A stretch of DNA of 64,000 nt from Lysinibacillus_B sp031181585 (GTDB taxonomy: Bacteria > Bacillota > Bacilli > Bacillales_A > Planococcaceae): positions 372,001 through 436,000 of the forward strand of contig NZ_CP154840.1 in assembly GCF_047301505.1 (NCBI RefSeq). The letters are read 5' to 3'. The stretch's first letter is position 1. Each line of letters starts with the position of its first letter. Positions 25,179-34,725 of the stretch are shown piece by piece. The position numbers were made by a program, and so were the translations under genes. The notes under the pieces were generated by a model that did no database searches, was not told the DNA's origin, and saw only the letters and a list, made by a program, of their open reading frames with translations.

Positions 25179-26846
25179 ATGAACGCTGTAGAGCAATTAC
25201 AACAACAAATTAAAGAAGCGCTTGCTGTGGCTGCTGTCCAGGCAGGACTAGTAGAAGCCGAAGCGGAGCTGACGATTCATCTAGAAACACCAAAGGATAA
25301 GGCGAATGGCGACTTCGCAACAAACCTGGCGATGCAATTAACGAAAGTGGCAAAAAAACCACCTCGTGCTATTGCAGAAGCAATTCTTGAAAATCTAGAT
25401 ACAGCGAACACGGATATCGAAAAAGTAGAAATCGCTGGTCCAGGATTCATGAATATTACGGTTCGCAAAGATTTCCTTGCCGGCGTAGTAAAAGCGGCAT
25501 TTGAGCAAGGAGAAAATTATGGTCGCTCAAACGCAGGAAATGGTGAAAAAGTACAGGTGGAGTTCGTATCGGCGAACCCGACAGGCGACCTGCATTTAGG
25601 GCATGCCCGCGGCGCTTCAGTAGGCGATTCTTTATGTAATGTAATGGACTTTGCAGGTTATAATGTATCTCGTGAATATTATATTAATGATGCAGGTAAC
25701 CAAATTAATAACTTGGCGTATTCATTAGAAGCCCGTTATAAACAAGCATTAGGCATGGACGCAGAAATGCCTGAAGACGGTTACCATGGTCAAGATATTA
25801 TTGAAATTGCAGCAGAGCTTGTAAAAGAATTCGGTGCTGATATGCTGGAAAAGTCCGATGAGGAGCGTTTTACATTCTTCCGTGAGCATGGTTTACGTTT
25901 GGAGCTTGCGAAGCTTCAAAAAGACTTACAAAACTTCCGTGTAGAATTCGATGTATGGTATTCAGAAACTTCCTTATATAAAAACGGTAAAATTGAAGTG
26001 GCATTGGAAAAATTACGTGAAAATGGTCATGTGTTCGAAGAAGAAGGTGCTACATGGTTCCGCTCGACAACATTTGGTGATGATAAAGATCGCGTATTAA
26101 TTAAAAATGATGGTTCATTTACGTATTTGACACCGGATATTGCTTATCACGAAGACAAATTACGTCGTGGTTTCGATAAACTGATCAATATTTGGGGCGC
26201 AGATCACCACGGCTACATCCCGCGTATGAAGGCAGCAATTGAAGCGCTTGGCTATGATCGTGATACATTGGAAGTAGAAGTTATTCAGATGGTACAGCTG
26301 TACAAAAACGGCGAGAAGTTTAAAATGTCAAAACGTACAGGAAATGCTGTGACAATGCGTGAGCTAGTTGAGGAAGTAGGTCTTGATGCAGTACGTTACT
26401 TCTTCGTGAAAACAGCGGGCGATTCACACATGGACTTTGACCTTGATTTAGCGGTATCACAATCAAACGAAAATCCTGTGTATTATGCACAGTATGCACA
26501 TGCTCGTATTAATTCGATCCTGCGTTCAGCAAGTGAACAAGGCTTTGAAGCTTCCTTAGAAAACCTTGAATTATTGACAGCAGAGAAGGAAGAAGATGTA
26601 CTGAAAAAAGTGGGCGCATTCCCACAAATCGTGGCAGATGCAGCAAAACACCGTACACCGCACCGTATTGCCAACTATATTCAAGATTTAGCCGCGACGT
26701 TCCACAGCTTCTACAATGCAGAAAAGGTTATCAATGTAGATAATAAAGAGTTAACGGAAGCTCGTCTTGCATTAATTACTTCTGTGAAGACAACATTAGC
26801 GAATGCATTGAAGTTAATTGGTGTAAGTGCGCCAGAAAAAATGTAA
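25179..26846 (+). CDS. argS: Arginine--tRNA ligase
   Basis: A 555-aa class I aminoacyl-tRNA synthetase. It has an N-terminal additional domain (residues 1-110), the HIGH variant HLGHARGAS at about residue 138, KMSKRTGN at about 380, and a C-terminal DALR anticodon-binding helical domain that begins near VYYAQYAHARI. Length and motifs are normal. GGAGG lies about 8 bases before ATG 25179. Position next to ywiB matches Bacillus. Confidence 0.97.
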   Translation: MNAVEQLQQQIKEALAVAAVQAGLVEAEAELTIHLETPKDKANGDFATNLAMQLTKVAKKPPRAIAEAILENLDTANTDIEKVEIAGPGFMNITVRKDFLAGVVKAAFEQGENYGRSNAGNGEKVQVEFVSANPTGDLHLGHARGASVGDSLCNVMDFAGYNVSREYYINDAGNQINNLAYSLEARYKQALGMDAEMPEDGYHGQDIIEIAAELVKEFGADMLEKSDEERFTFFREHGLRLELAKLQKDLQNFRVEFDVWYSETSLYKNGKIEVALEKLRENGHVFEEEGATWFRSTTFGDDKDRVLIKNDGSFTYLTPDIAYHEDKLRRGFDKLINIWGADHHGYIPRMKAAIEALGYDRDTLEVEVIQMVQLYKNGEKFKMSKRTGNAVTMRELVEEVGLDAVRYFFVKTAGDSHMDFDLDLAVSQSNENPVYYAQYAHARINSILRSASEQGFEASLENLELLTAEKEEDVLKKVGAFPQIVADAAKHRTPHRIANYIQDLAATFHSFYNAEKVINVDNKELTEARLALITSVKTTLANALKLIGVSAPEKM

Positions 26847-26924
26847 GTAATACTATTGTTCAAACATAACAGCACACGATAGTTTTGTTCCAACAAACGG
26901 TAAAGCTCTGTGCAGTTCCACATT

Positions 26925-26959
26925 AAAAGGCTGTCCCTTTAAAGGGAGCAGCCTTTTTT
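26925..26959 (+). terminator. Terminator after argS
   Basis: AAAAGGCTG-t-CCCTTT and AAAGGG-ag-CAGCCTTTTTT form a stem with a small internal loop. Confidence 0.9.
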
Positions 26960-27029
26960 CTTGTAGAATCTTTCTTTTCACGAGACAATAAAAGAAAGTC
27001 CTTGATTGTAGATGAAAGGAAAGATCGGT

Positions 27030-28178
27030 ATGACAAAATCATTATTTTACAAAAAAGAATTACACGCTCGCTGGGACGGAATATTAGAAAAGCAACGACC
27101 GCAATTTGAACAATATGCCCCGCAAATTGGAGATGAAGGGCAATTTCCTTATGAAAATCTGCAGCTGCTCCGCGAGATCGGCTATACAAAGCTCACTCTT
27201 CCAAAGGATTTGGGCGGGGAAGGGTATCGCGTCTATGATACATTGCTTGTGCATGAAAAGTTAGGGAGCCTTGATGGAAGTACAGCGCTAATTGTTGCAT
27301 GGACACTTATGATGGTTGGAGAGCTGTATGAACATCGTTATTGGAGTGAAGACCAGCTGGATGCCTTTGCCAAGGAAGTGAACAGCGGCGCCATTATAAA
27401 CCGTGCCGTAAGCGAATTCGCCATGGGAAGTCCGGCACGTGGCGGAAAGCCAGCGTCTGAAGCGATATATGATGGTAAAGAGTGGGTTGTAAACGGCCGC
27501 AAAAACTATACGACCGGCTCGTATGGGCTCGATTATTTTCTGACAGCCGTATGGATTGAAGAACAGCAGCAAACGGGCTATTTCCTTATTCACAAAGACA
27601 CACCAGGCGTTTCAATAGAAGAAAACTGGGATGTCTTGTCGATGCGGGGGACAGGAAGCCATGATTTAGTTCTTGAAAATGTTCATCTTCCGCAGGAGGC
27701 ATTAGTCGAACTTGCCTCTGACCGGGCACATTTAACGAACAATGGATGGCTGCTATTAATTCCTGCAACGTATTTAGGGGTTGCTCAGGCTGCTAGAGAT
27801 TACGCTGTACAATTTGCTAAAACGCATTCCCCAAATAGCATTAAAGGAACGATTGCCCAGCTGCCGAATGTCCAGACGCTAATAGGCGAAATGGATTTAG
27901 AGCTGGCAAAGGCTCGTTTTGCCTTATATGGGGCGGCGGAGGCCTACGATGACAAAGAGCGCAGAAATCAGTTGACGAACGAATTAAGCATAGCAAAATC
28001 GATCGTTACAAATGCAGCACTTATAATTGTGGATAAAGCAATGCGGCTTGTAGGAGCAAAGAGTCTGCAGCAGTCCTGTCCGCTGCAAAGATATTATCGT
28101 GATGTACGGGCAGGTCTACACAATCCGCCAATGGATGATATTACAATCCAGAAGCTGGCAGACAGCGCATTGAAGTGA
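27030..28178 (+). CDS. Acyl-CoA dehydrogenase family protein
   Basis: A 382-aa flavoprotein of the acyl-CoA dehydrogenase superfamily. It has an N-terminal helical domain, a beta domain with GKEWVVNGRKNYTTGSYG and LSMRGTGSHDLVLENVHLP, and a C-terminal helical domain (MRLVGAKSLQQSCPLQRYYRDVR). The usual catalytic Glu position of short-chain ACADs is not obvious, and MRGTGSHDLVLENVHLP resembles DszC/SfnC-type flavin monooxygenases as well. ATG 27030 is chosen with GAAAGGAAAG six bases upstream; ATG 27012 overlaps that site. It precedes the B12 riboswitch operon but has no clear link to it. Confidence 0.85.
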   Translation: MTKSLFYKKELHARWDGILEKQRPQFEQYAPQIGDEGQFPYENLQLLREIGYTKLTLPKDLGGEGYRVYDTLLVHEKLGSLDGSTALIVAWTLMMVGELYEHRYWSEDQLDAFAKEVNSGAIINRAVSEFAMGSPARGGKPASEAIYDGKEWVVNGRKNYTTGSYGLDYFLTAVWIEEQQQTGYFLIHKDTPGVSIEENWDVLSMRGTGSHDLVLENVHLPQEALVELASDRAHLTNNGWLLLIPATYLGVAQAARDYAVQFAKTHSPNSIKGTIAQLPNVQTLIGEMDLELAKARFALYGAAEAYDDKERRNQLTNELSIAKSIVTNAALIIVDKAMRLVGAKSLQQSCPLQRYYRDVRAGLHNPPMDDITIQKLADSALK

Positions 28179-28197
28179 AGTTTTCAGAAAACTCCCC

Positions 28198-28225
28198 TTT
28201 TCAAATAGCAGTTTTGAGCTATAAT
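28198..28225 (+). promoter_or_regulatory. Promoter of the btu operon
   Basis: A perfect TATAAT (28220-28225) has TTTTCA 16 bp upstream. It lies about 25 bp before the riboswitch. Confidence 0.5.
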
Positions 28226-28250
28226 AAGACATGTTGAATAATTTGATAAG

Positions 28251-28411
28251 CAGTAAAGGTTCCTTGCTGTCTGCAAGGATAAAAGGGAAGTCGGTGCAAA
28301 TCTGACGCGGTCCCGCCACTGTAAATGCTAGCCTATCTGTATAGCCCACTGAGCAATCGGGAAGGGGGAGATTGGTGCTGATGCATAAGCCAGGAGACCT
28401 GCCTTTACAAA
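28251..28411 (+). promoter_or_regulatory. Cobalamin (AdoCbl) riboswitch
   Basis: A class I B12 aptamer. P1 forms by GTAAAGG (28253-28259) with CCTTTAC (28402-28408). The conserved core GGTGCAAATCTGACGCGG and GTCCCGCCACTGTA and the B12-box AAGCCAGGAGACCTGCC are present. It sits upstream of btuF-btuC-btuD/cbiZ-pduO, so the operon is turned down when adenosylcobalamin is abundant. The expression platform is the terminator at 28489. Confidence 0.97.
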
Positions 28412-28488
28412 TCCCAAGACTACCTACGAGGATAGGAAAGCTGGCTTTTTACAAGTGTACCGTTACATGTAGTTTTTAGCCTTTTTCC

Positions 28489-28519
28489 AAGTCTCTCGAA
28501 TTAGTCGGGGGGCTTTTTT
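28489..28519 (+). terminator. Riboswitch expression-platform terminator
   Basis: AAGTCTCTCG and CGGGGGGCTT (four G-U pairs) flank AATTAGT, with a T run. Located between the B12 aptamer and btuF, so it is a conditional terminator. Confidence 0.82.
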
Positions 28520-28680
28520 GCGGATAGAAAAGCAGACGTTTTAGAGGGGCTCACATAAGAAAAGGCAAGATCCTGAGCTATGTTGGTTGAGATGTATCTT
28601 CTAAGGGAAAAATCGATCCAGTCAGGGCCGGTTCGACTAGTAGGAACAGAGCCCTTTTACAGTAGAAGGAGGAAAAGAAA

Positions 28681-29628
28681 ATGAAGAAATTTTGGCAGCT
28701 TGCTGCAACGAGCATCCTGGCACTCAGTGTACTGATAGCCTGTGGAGATGAAGCAGAACCGAAGGAACAAAATGAGACAGCACAAAGTGAGGAAAGTACG
28801 GCAGGTACATTCCCGGTAACAGTAGAAGATGCCCTAGGGAAAGAAATAACATTAGAGGAAGCGCCGGAGCGCATTGTCTCACTGACACCTTCTAATACAG
28901 AGATCTTATTTGGCTTAGGCCTGGATGAAGAGATTGTCGGTGTTAATGATAACGACAATTACCCGGAGCAGGTAAATGAAAGAACACGGGTAGGCGGTAC
29001 CGAATTCAACATAGAAACGATTATTTCGCTTCAGCCAGATGTGGTATTTGCCCATGAATCAAGTATGTATGCACTTGAGGGAGCAATCGGCCAGCTGGAG
29101 GACTCAGGTATCAAGGTATTTGTAGTAGAGGATGCTGCCAGCTTTAATGAAACATACGAAACAATTGAAGAGGTGGCGGCTTTAACAGGTAAGGAAGCCG
29201 AGGCAGAAGACGTCATTGCCTCTATTAAAGAAAAGCTTGCGGAAATCCAGAAGAAACTAGAAGGTGTTGAGCCAAAGACAGCCTTTATGGTAGTAGGCGT
29301 TGCACCGGATATTTATGTAGTCGGGCAAAATACGTTCATGAATGAGATGCTGAAGGTTATTAATGTGGAAAATGCTGTAAAGCAGGATGGATGGCCAATG
29401 TATAGTCCGGAAGAATTCGTTGCCGCTGACCCGGATTCTCTTTTGTTCACATACGAAGGGAACGATGAAGTTATTAAAAATAACCCAGCCTTTTCTGTTA
29501 TGAAGGCTGTCCAAAATAATAATATGACGGTGGTAGACGGGGACACAACAAGCCGCCAAGGCCCGCGTATTGCTGAAGGCGTAGAATCAATAGCAAAAGC
29601 AGTTTACCCAGAGGTATTTAATGACTAA
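28681..29628 (+). CDS. btuF: Cobalamin/cobamide ABC transporter substrate-binding lipoprotein
   Basis: A 315-aa lipoprotein with a signal peptide and lipobox LIAC at Cys21, followed by an acidic linker. The mature part is a class III periplasmic-binding-protein fold (TVEDALGKEITLEEAPERIVSL, NTEILFGLGLDEEIVGV, and VFAHES). Iron-siderophore binding proteins look the same. The vitamin B12 assignment rests on the riboswitch upstream and on the downstream CbiZ fusion and adenosyltransferase. AAGGAGG lies about 8 bases before ATG 28681. The stop overlaps the next gene by 8 bp. Confidence 0.9.
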   Translation: MKKFWQLAATSILALSVLIACGDEAEPKEQNETAQSEESTAGTFPVTVEDALGKEITLEEAPERIVSLTPSNTEILFGLGLDEEIVGVNDNDNYPEQVNERTRVGGTEFNIETIISLQPDVVFAHESSMYALEGAIGQLEDSGIKVFVVEDAASFNETYETIEEVAALTGKEAEAEDVIASIKEKLAEIQKKLEGVEPKTAFMVVGVAPDIYVVGQNTFMNEMLKVINVENAVKQDGWPMYSPEEFVAADPDSLLFTYEGNDEVIKNNPAFSVMKAVQNNNMTVVDGDTTSRQGPRIAEGVESIAKAVYPEVFND

Positions 29629-30619
29629 AAAATATGTAGCGGCTTATATCATTTCAGCCGTTATATTGCTTGTTAGTATATGGTGCGGAGTATCGATTGG
29701 CTCGGTCTCCGTGCCTCTTTCTACACTTTGGGATGCGGAATCGAATCCGACGGCCTATAGTATATTGTGGAATATCCGGATGCCGCGCGTTATGCTGGCT
29801 GCGCTGGTTGGTGCCTCGCTTGCAATTGCAGGTGCTGCTTTTCAGGGGCTGTTGAAAAACCCCCTTGCGGATCCTTATACATTAGGCATATCCTCTGGTG
29901 CTTCTGTCGGGGCAGTATTTACGCTGTTTTTCGGTGTTTCCGTTCCAGTATTGGGTTTCTTCACCTTGCCCATTTTTAGTATGATCGGTGCGTTTGTTAC
30001 GATGATGGTTGTCATGGGATTTGCGAGAATAGTGGATCGCACGATGAAGATGGAAACAATGATTTTGACCGGTATCATATTCAGCTCATTTTTAGGCTCC
30101 TGCATTTCATTAATGATTGCCTTGACGGGGGAGGAATTGCGGTCGATTATGGGCTGGCTGTTAGGCAGTGTCTCAATGAGAGGCTGGCCTTACGTGAAGA
30201 TGATTATTCCTTTTGTTATCCTCGGTACGATTATTCTATGGCTGAACCGCCGTGAACTCAATGCCATGATCTACGGGGAAGAGCGTGCCAAATACCTCGG
30301 CGTCGATGTAAAGCGAAGCAAGTATTTTATTTTGATCGGCGGCTCAATGCTGACAGGTGCCGCAGTCGCCGTCTCGGGTACAATCGGGTTTGTCGGACTG
30401 GTCGTTCCGCATATGGTACGTATGATAGTAGGGACGGATCATCGCCATCTGCTTCCGATTGCATTAGTAAATGGAGCGAGTTTACTAGTCATTTGCGACC
30501 TGGTATCCCGGACGGTCATCGCACCGACCGAGCTGCCAGTAGGTGTTATTACATCCTTCATAGGAGCACCTGTATTCGCTTATATTTTCTTCAGACAGCG
30601 AAAGGGGCGGATGGCATAA
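29621..30619 (+). CDS. btuC: Cobalamin ABC transporter permease (FecCD family)
   Basis: A 332-aa FecCD-type permease with about 10 TM helices. It carries NIRMPRVMLAALVGASLAIAG, LKNPLADPYTLGISSGASVGA, and GTIGFVGLVVPHMVRMIVG, the standard BtuC/FecD motifs. It overlaps btuF by 8 bp, and the next gene starts one base after its stop, so the cluster is one operon. B12 specificity is inferred from context (riboswitch, CbiZ). Confidence 0.92.
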   Translation: MTKKYVAAYIISAVILLVSIWCGVSIGSVSVPLSTLWDAESNPTAYSILWNIRMPRVMLAALVGASLAIAGAAFQGLLKNPLADPYTLGISSGASVGAVFTLFFGVSVPVLGFFTLPIFSMIGAFVTMMVVMGFARIVDRTMKMETMILTGIIFSSFLGSCISLMIALTGEELRSIMGWLLGSVSMRGWPYVKMIIPFVILGTIILWLNRRELNAMIYGEERAKYLGVDVKRSKYFILIGGSMLTGAAVAVSGTIGFVGLVVPHMVRMIVGTDHRHLLPIALVNGASLLVICDLVSRTVIAPTELPVGVITSFIGAPVFAYIFFRQRKGRMA

Positions 30620-32092
30620 ATGCTGAAGGTTGAACATATTTCAGGTGGATACAATCATGTGCCGGTTGTTCAGGACGTATCTTTCAATGTGGGAAAAGGA
30701 AAGGTGCTTGGTATTCTTGGTCCAAACGGCAGTGGTAAATCTACTCTTCTGAAGCTGATTAGCGGTATCATCGAACCAACTGCGGGCAGTGTCTCTATAG
30801 ATGAAAAGCCGCTGAAATCCTTTAGTCCCAAAGAGCTGGCAAAGAAAATGGCCGTATTACCCCAGCTGCATGCAAATGCTTTTTCGAATTCTGTCTATGA
30901 TACTGTCTCGCTTGGACGCTATCCTCATCAGAAGGGATTTTTCTCTGCGTGGTCGAAAATAGATGAACAGGCTGTCGAAAGGGCAATGGGGCAGACAGGC
31001 GTCACGCAGTACCGAGAGACAATGATGGAATTTCTATCTGGCGGAGAGCAGCAGCGCGTATTTATCGCCCAGGCACTTGCACAATGCTCACAGGTGCTGC
31101 TGCTGGATGAACCGACAAATCATCTTGATATTTCTCATCAGAAGCAGCTTTTGGATATGATTAGAAAAGAAGCGACAGAAAGCGGTCTGACAGTTGTATC
31201 GATTTTTCATGACATCAATCTGGCGTCCCTCTACTGCGATAGCCTCCTATTGATGGAAAAGGGGAAAGTAAAGGCATACGGGGACCCGCATGAAGTTGTC
31301 CTGCAGGAACAAATTGCTGAAGTATACGGAGCTGAAGTATCGACATACGCCCATCCAGAAATACCGAAGCCGCAGATTACAATGATGCCCGAGCAGGCGG
31401 GTGAACGGCAGGCGTTTGTCTTGCCGGAGCAATTTTGTATTGCGGAGGAATATGTCCGGCTTGATACAAACTTGCCGTTAAAGGTCATTTCATCGGCTGT
31501 GCATAACGCTGGGATGGGCTGGTACAGTACATTATTAAACAGGTCCATTCCAGAGGATTACAATATAGACAACGTAAAGGGAGAGACACTGCAGTTTTTG
31601 AAAGACAACGGGTTTTCTCCAACAAATACGGTCGTCATGCTGACAGCAGTAGCCTCAAAGTTAGCGGCCATTCGTTCCTTCCAAAACAGCCATTGCAGTA
31701 TTACAGTAGCAGTAACAGCTGGTGTCGGCAATGCGGTAGATGTTACCCGCACATATGAGCGCAACGATAATACTCATATTGGCACAATTAATACATGGGT
31801 GATTATTAATGGGAAGTTATCGGATGAAGCATTTTTCCAGGCAATGATTACGGCAACCGAAGCAAAAACGAAAGCGCTTGCTGAGGAAGATATCCGAGAT
31901 GTTCATACGGGCACTATCGCGACCGGTACAGCGACGGACAGTCTGTTAATTGCAGCTACGCAGCAAGGAGAGGAGATGCCGTATGCTGGTCCCATTACAG
32001 AAGTGGGCAAGTTGATCGGACAGGGTGTATTTGAAACAACTGTTCAGGCAATCAGGCAGTATAAGCAGACAAAAATAAATGGAAACGGGTGA
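30620..32092 (+). CDS. BtuD ATPase fused to CbiZ adenosylcobinamide amidohydrolase
   Basis: A 490-aa two-domain protein. Residues 1-255 are an ABC ATPase with Walker A GPNGSGKST (about 34-42), signature LSGGEQQR (about 137) and Walker B LLLDEPTNHLD. From about 285 on comes CbiZ, the amidohydrolase that cleaves cobamides/pseudo-B12 at the nucleotide loop so the cobinamide part can be reused. It is marked by AGMGWYSTLLNRSIPEDYN, VVMLTAVASK, and TGVGNAVDVT-like and NTWVIINGKLS segments. Such a fusion is known in Bacillus halodurans (YvrA). It thus couples uptake and remodelling. Walker and CbiZ motifs look intact. The stop overlaps pduO by one base. Confidence 0.93.
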   Translation: MLKVEHISGGYNHVPVVQDVSFNVGKGKVLGILGPNGSGKSTLLKLISGIIEPTAGSVSIDEKPLKSFSPKELAKKMAVLPQLHANAFSNSVYDTVSLGRYPHQKGFFSAWSKIDEQAVERAMGQTGVTQYRETMMEFLSGGEQQRVFIAQALAQCSQVLLLDEPTNHLDISHQKQLLDMIRKEATESGLTVVSIFHDINLASLYCDSLLLMEKGKVKAYGDPHEVVLQEQIAEVYGAEVSTYAHPEIPKPQITMMPEQAGERQAFVLPEQFCIAEEYVRLDTNLPLKVISSAVHNAGMGWYSTLLNRSIPEDYNIDNVKGETLQFLKDNGFSPTNTVVMLTAVASKLAAIRSFQNSHCSITVAVTAGVGNAVDVTRTYERNDNTHIGTINTWVIINGKLSDEAFFQAMITATEAKTKALAEEDIRDVHTGTIATGTATDSLLIAATQQGEEMPYAGPITEVGKLIGQGVFETTVQAIRQYKQTKINGNG

Positions 32093-32658
32093 TGAATGTG
32101 AAGCTTTACACAAAAACAGGCGATACAGGGAAAACAAGCATTATTGGTGGACGTGTCGATAAGGATCATGTACGTGTGGAAGCATACGGAACAATCGATG
32201 AGCTGAATTCTATCATTGGCAAAGCGATGACAGAGCTTGATAAGAAATTGTTTGAAGATATTCTGCAAGATTTAGAAGCAATTCAGCACGAACTATTTGA
32301 TGGCGGCGGTGATTTGGCGAATGTCATGAAGGAACGTCATTATAAGTTGACGGAAGCCCCGATTGCAGTGTTAGAAGAGCGGATTGATAAGCTTTCGGAA
32401 GAAGCACCGCCGCTGAAAAGGTTTATTTTGCCGGGAGGTTCGCCAGCAGCAGCGACGTTGCATATGGCACGAACAGTTGCCCGCCGTGCTGAGCGTCAGA
32501 CGGTCACATTAATGCGTGAAATTGAAGATGTATCACCTGTTGTCCAAAAGTATTTGAACCGTTTATCAGATTATTTATTTGCTGCTGCACGTGTAGTGAA
32601 CTTCCGACTAGGGTTGACGGATATTGAATATATAAGAGGCAGTGACGTATTTAGATAG
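32092..32658 (+). CDS. PduO-type ATP:cob(I)alamin adenosyltransferase
   Basis: A 188-aa PduO/YvqK-type enzyme that adds the 5'-deoxyadenosyl group to cob(I)alamin. It has the N-terminal ATP-binding YTKTGDTGKTSIIGGRV and the C-terminal TVARRAERQTVTL with RLSDYLFAAARVVN. The ATG at 32092 overlaps the stop of the previous gene (TGATG); a GTG at 32089 is the alternative. It ends the riboswitch operon and supplies AdoCbl, which the mutase IcmF encoded 12 kb downstream requires. Confidence 0.95.
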   Translation: MNVKLYTKTGDTGKTSIIGGRVDKDHVRVEAYGTIDELNSIIGKAMTELDKKLFEDILQDLEAIQHELFDGGGDLANVMKERHYKLTEAPIAVLEERIDKLSEEAPPLKRFILPGGSPAAATLHMARTVARRAERQTVTLMREIEDVSPVVQKYLNRLSDYLFAAARVVNFRLGLTDIEYIRGSDVFR

Positions 32659-32670
32659 TATTGATAGAAT

Positions 32671-32719
32671 AGCAAAAAAAGGTGCCGGCGACGGGTGTGT
32701 CGATTGGCACCTTTTTTGC
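32671..32719. terminator. Bidirectional terminator, pduO / DUF4179
   Basis: AGCAAAAAAAGGTGCC and GGCACCTTTTTTGCT form the arms, with an inner GCGAC/GTCG-like pairing. It lies between convergent genes. Confidence 0.9.
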
Positions 32720-32727
32720 TATCCATA

Positions 32728-33768
32728 CTAGTTGGTCGGCCCTTCCTTTAATTGAATGGTAATAGGGTCCATCTTTTCAGTTGGTGCTGCTAGACCCGAG
32801 CCGTCCACATAATTGATTGCCGGTGTAAGTGTCAGCGACGTGATATCTTCCGATAGGGTATACAATGAAAGAGTAAAATCATAGCCATGGCCATCTTGTG
32901 AAACAATACCGCTGCCGCCATGCAATTCGTGTGTTCTGCCCAAATTGTCCGTTGCCTCAGTGATTCTAATCATTGAATGAGGCCACTGTGCAAGAACGGA
33001 AGGAGCAATTTGAAACTCGTAGTTCAGTACCGCCGTTAAATCAGAATAAGTAATCGACTCAATCGTTAATTTGCTGCCGTCAAGCTCTGAGCTTTCTGCC
33101 AATGTCTTCGTCGTTGTCTCCAGTCTAGGGACTTTGAACTCAAATGACCAGTCTCCCTCAATAGGCAAACCGATTTCCCCGTTTGTTATAGACTGCGGAT
33201 TCCACTGTACAATTGCTTCCTGAGGGGCTTCTTTATCAAAATGAGGGGTTACTTCTTCAAACCCGATATATGTTGTTTCATTGATCTTTTTAAGACTGCT
33301 CCCACCAGCTATGCTGCTTGCCTTGGCATTTTTAAGGGCCGGCATATTTCCGATTAAAGGGTATTCCCCCAAGTCATAAGTTGTATTAATGGCAAATGTA
33401 ATCATGATAGTTGTCCCGTCATAAACAGCGTTTTCAATCATCATATCGATTCCATTACTTGACTGAATATCCCCAATGACAGTAGATAGTTCCTCATATT
33501 TTTCTGGAATAAAGTCCTGATCGACAAATGATACGATATTTTGAATGAACGGTAGCTGGCTTGCAATCGAAGGCAGCGTAAAGTAGCTCGTTGTTACAAG
33601 CATGACACCTGCTGCAGCAGCTGCCACCCAAGTTTTCATTCTCCGTTTCTTTCTTTTAGACCCTCCCAGCACAGCCTGTTTGATTTTTTTTGTTTGTATA
33701 TCAGTAAGCGGCTTTTCTTCTAACAGTTCGATATCAAGATCGAGCCACTTTTGTAAGTCGTCCTTCAT
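32728..33768 (-). CDS. DUF4179 protein, putative anti-sigma factor
   Basis: A 346-aa membrane protein. It has a cytoplasmic N-terminus (residues 1-45, basic KRKKRR before the helix), one TM segment (about 46-66) and a large extracellular beta-rich domain with the DUF4179 pattern. It overlaps the preceding ECF sigma gene by 4 bp, the arrangement of sigma/anti-sigma pairs. It likely binds the sigma factor with its cytoplasmic part and senses an extracellular signal. The cognate signal is unknown. It is convergent with pduO and ends in a shared terminator. Confidence 0.8.
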   Translation of the reverse strand: MKDDLQKWLDLDIELLEEKPLTDIQTKKIKQAVLGGSKRKKRRMKTWVAAAAAGVMLVTTSYFTLPSIASQLPFIQNIVSFVDQDFIPEKYEELSTVIGDIQSSNGIDMMIENAVYDGTTIMITFAINTTYDLGEYPLIGNMPALKNAKASSIAGGSSLKKINETTYIGFEEVTPHFDKEAPQEAIVQWNPQSITNGEIGLPIEGDWSFEFKVPRLETTTKTLAESSELDGSKLTIESITYSDLTAVLNYEFQIAPSVLAQWPHSMIRITEATDNLGRTHELHGGSGIVSQDGHGYDFTLSLYTLSEDITSLTLTPAINYVDGSGLAAPTEKMDPITIQLKEGPTN

Positions 33769-34328
33769 ACGAGTCGCTCCTTCAGTTGTTTATTCTGCGC
33801 TAGCTTTCTGCGTCCGCGGTAGAGCCGGTTGTCAATAGCCGTAATTGTCATGCCGAGTCTCTCGGCAATCTCCTGACTGGACAGCTCAAGGAAGTACTTC
33901 ATCATAAAAATATTCCGATCGGTTTCCGGTAACTCACTTATTGCTAACAGCACAGTATTCTTCTGTTCCTTCTCAAGCAGGAGCAGCTGAATGTCGGACG
34001 CTGCAGCTTGTTCCTGCAGTTGTTCATCTGCTTGCTCCCGGGCCTGTCGTTTCTCAAGCTTCCGGTATAGATCGATAGCCTTGAACTTGGCAATCGTACC
34101 AATCCATTTTTTAAAGTTTTCTGCCTCGCCTGAAAATTGAGCAGCATTTTGCCAGATGCTTAAAAACACGTCGTTTACACATTCATCCACAGCATGTTTG
34201 CCGTAATCTGAAAGAATATGATAGCTGATGGCATGAACAAGCCCGCCATAGCGTGTGATAATGAAATCCAGAGCTGCCTCATTACCATTTTTCAGATACC
34301 TTATAAAATTGCGTTCATTACAGTTCAT
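33765..34328 (-). CDS. ECF-type RNA polymerase sigma factor
   Basis: A 187-aa sigma-70 family protein with region 2 (AVDECVNDVFLSIWQNA, then FKKWIGTIAKFKAIDLYRK) and region 4 (ISELPETDRNIFMMKYFLELSSQEIAERLGMT-like, ending in NRLYRGRRKLA). No region 3, as expected for ECF factors. It begins at ATG 34328 with AAGGAG upstream. It is co-transcribed with the DUF4179 gene and probably autoregulated, although an ECF promoter could not be identified with confidence. Confidence 0.92.
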   Translation of the reverse strand: MNCNERNFIRYLKNGNEAALDFIITRYGGLVHAISYHILSDYGKHAVDECVNDVFLSIWQNAAQFSGEAENFKKWIGTIAKFKAIDLYRKLEKRQAREQADEQLQEQAAASDIQLLLLEKEQKNTVLLAISELPETDRNIFMMKYFLELSSQEIAERLGMTITAIDNRLYRGRRKLAQNKQLKERLV

Positions 34329-34725
34329 AGATGATCTCCTTATTTATAGTGAGACAACGTTAAAAAGTATTGGTGATTTTTAATTTGTCATCCAAACATA
34401 AGTACTTTTTTTAATCAACAACAAAGTTTAACATAGTCAAAATGAAAAAGCTTTTTCACTTATTACAACGAAACGCTCTGTATGTATCTCTTATCAATGA
34501 AGAAGATTTATTAGAAAGTTTTTCACAGCAAACATTAGCCAGTTATTGGACTATTCTATTAGAAAGAAAAAATACGGCATTTATATAGCGGCTGTTTTAG
34601 CAGGCTTTCGCGCATGTGGAATTTTGAAGGGAAGGGTATTCTCGAAAAAACACCTAATTTCTCTAAATAAAAAGAATTTCGTCGTAATTTTATGCGAAAT
34701 TTTCTGACGTTTAGCAGGAAAACTG

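Noticed and set aside
34442..34588. 48-codon frame MKKLFHLLQRNALYVSLINE... starting in a perfect palindrome TGAAAAAGCTTTTTCA (34443-34458).
   Set aside because: No Shine-Dalgarno, no homology recognised, and stop well before fadF. The palindrome may be an operator but has no target gene assigned.
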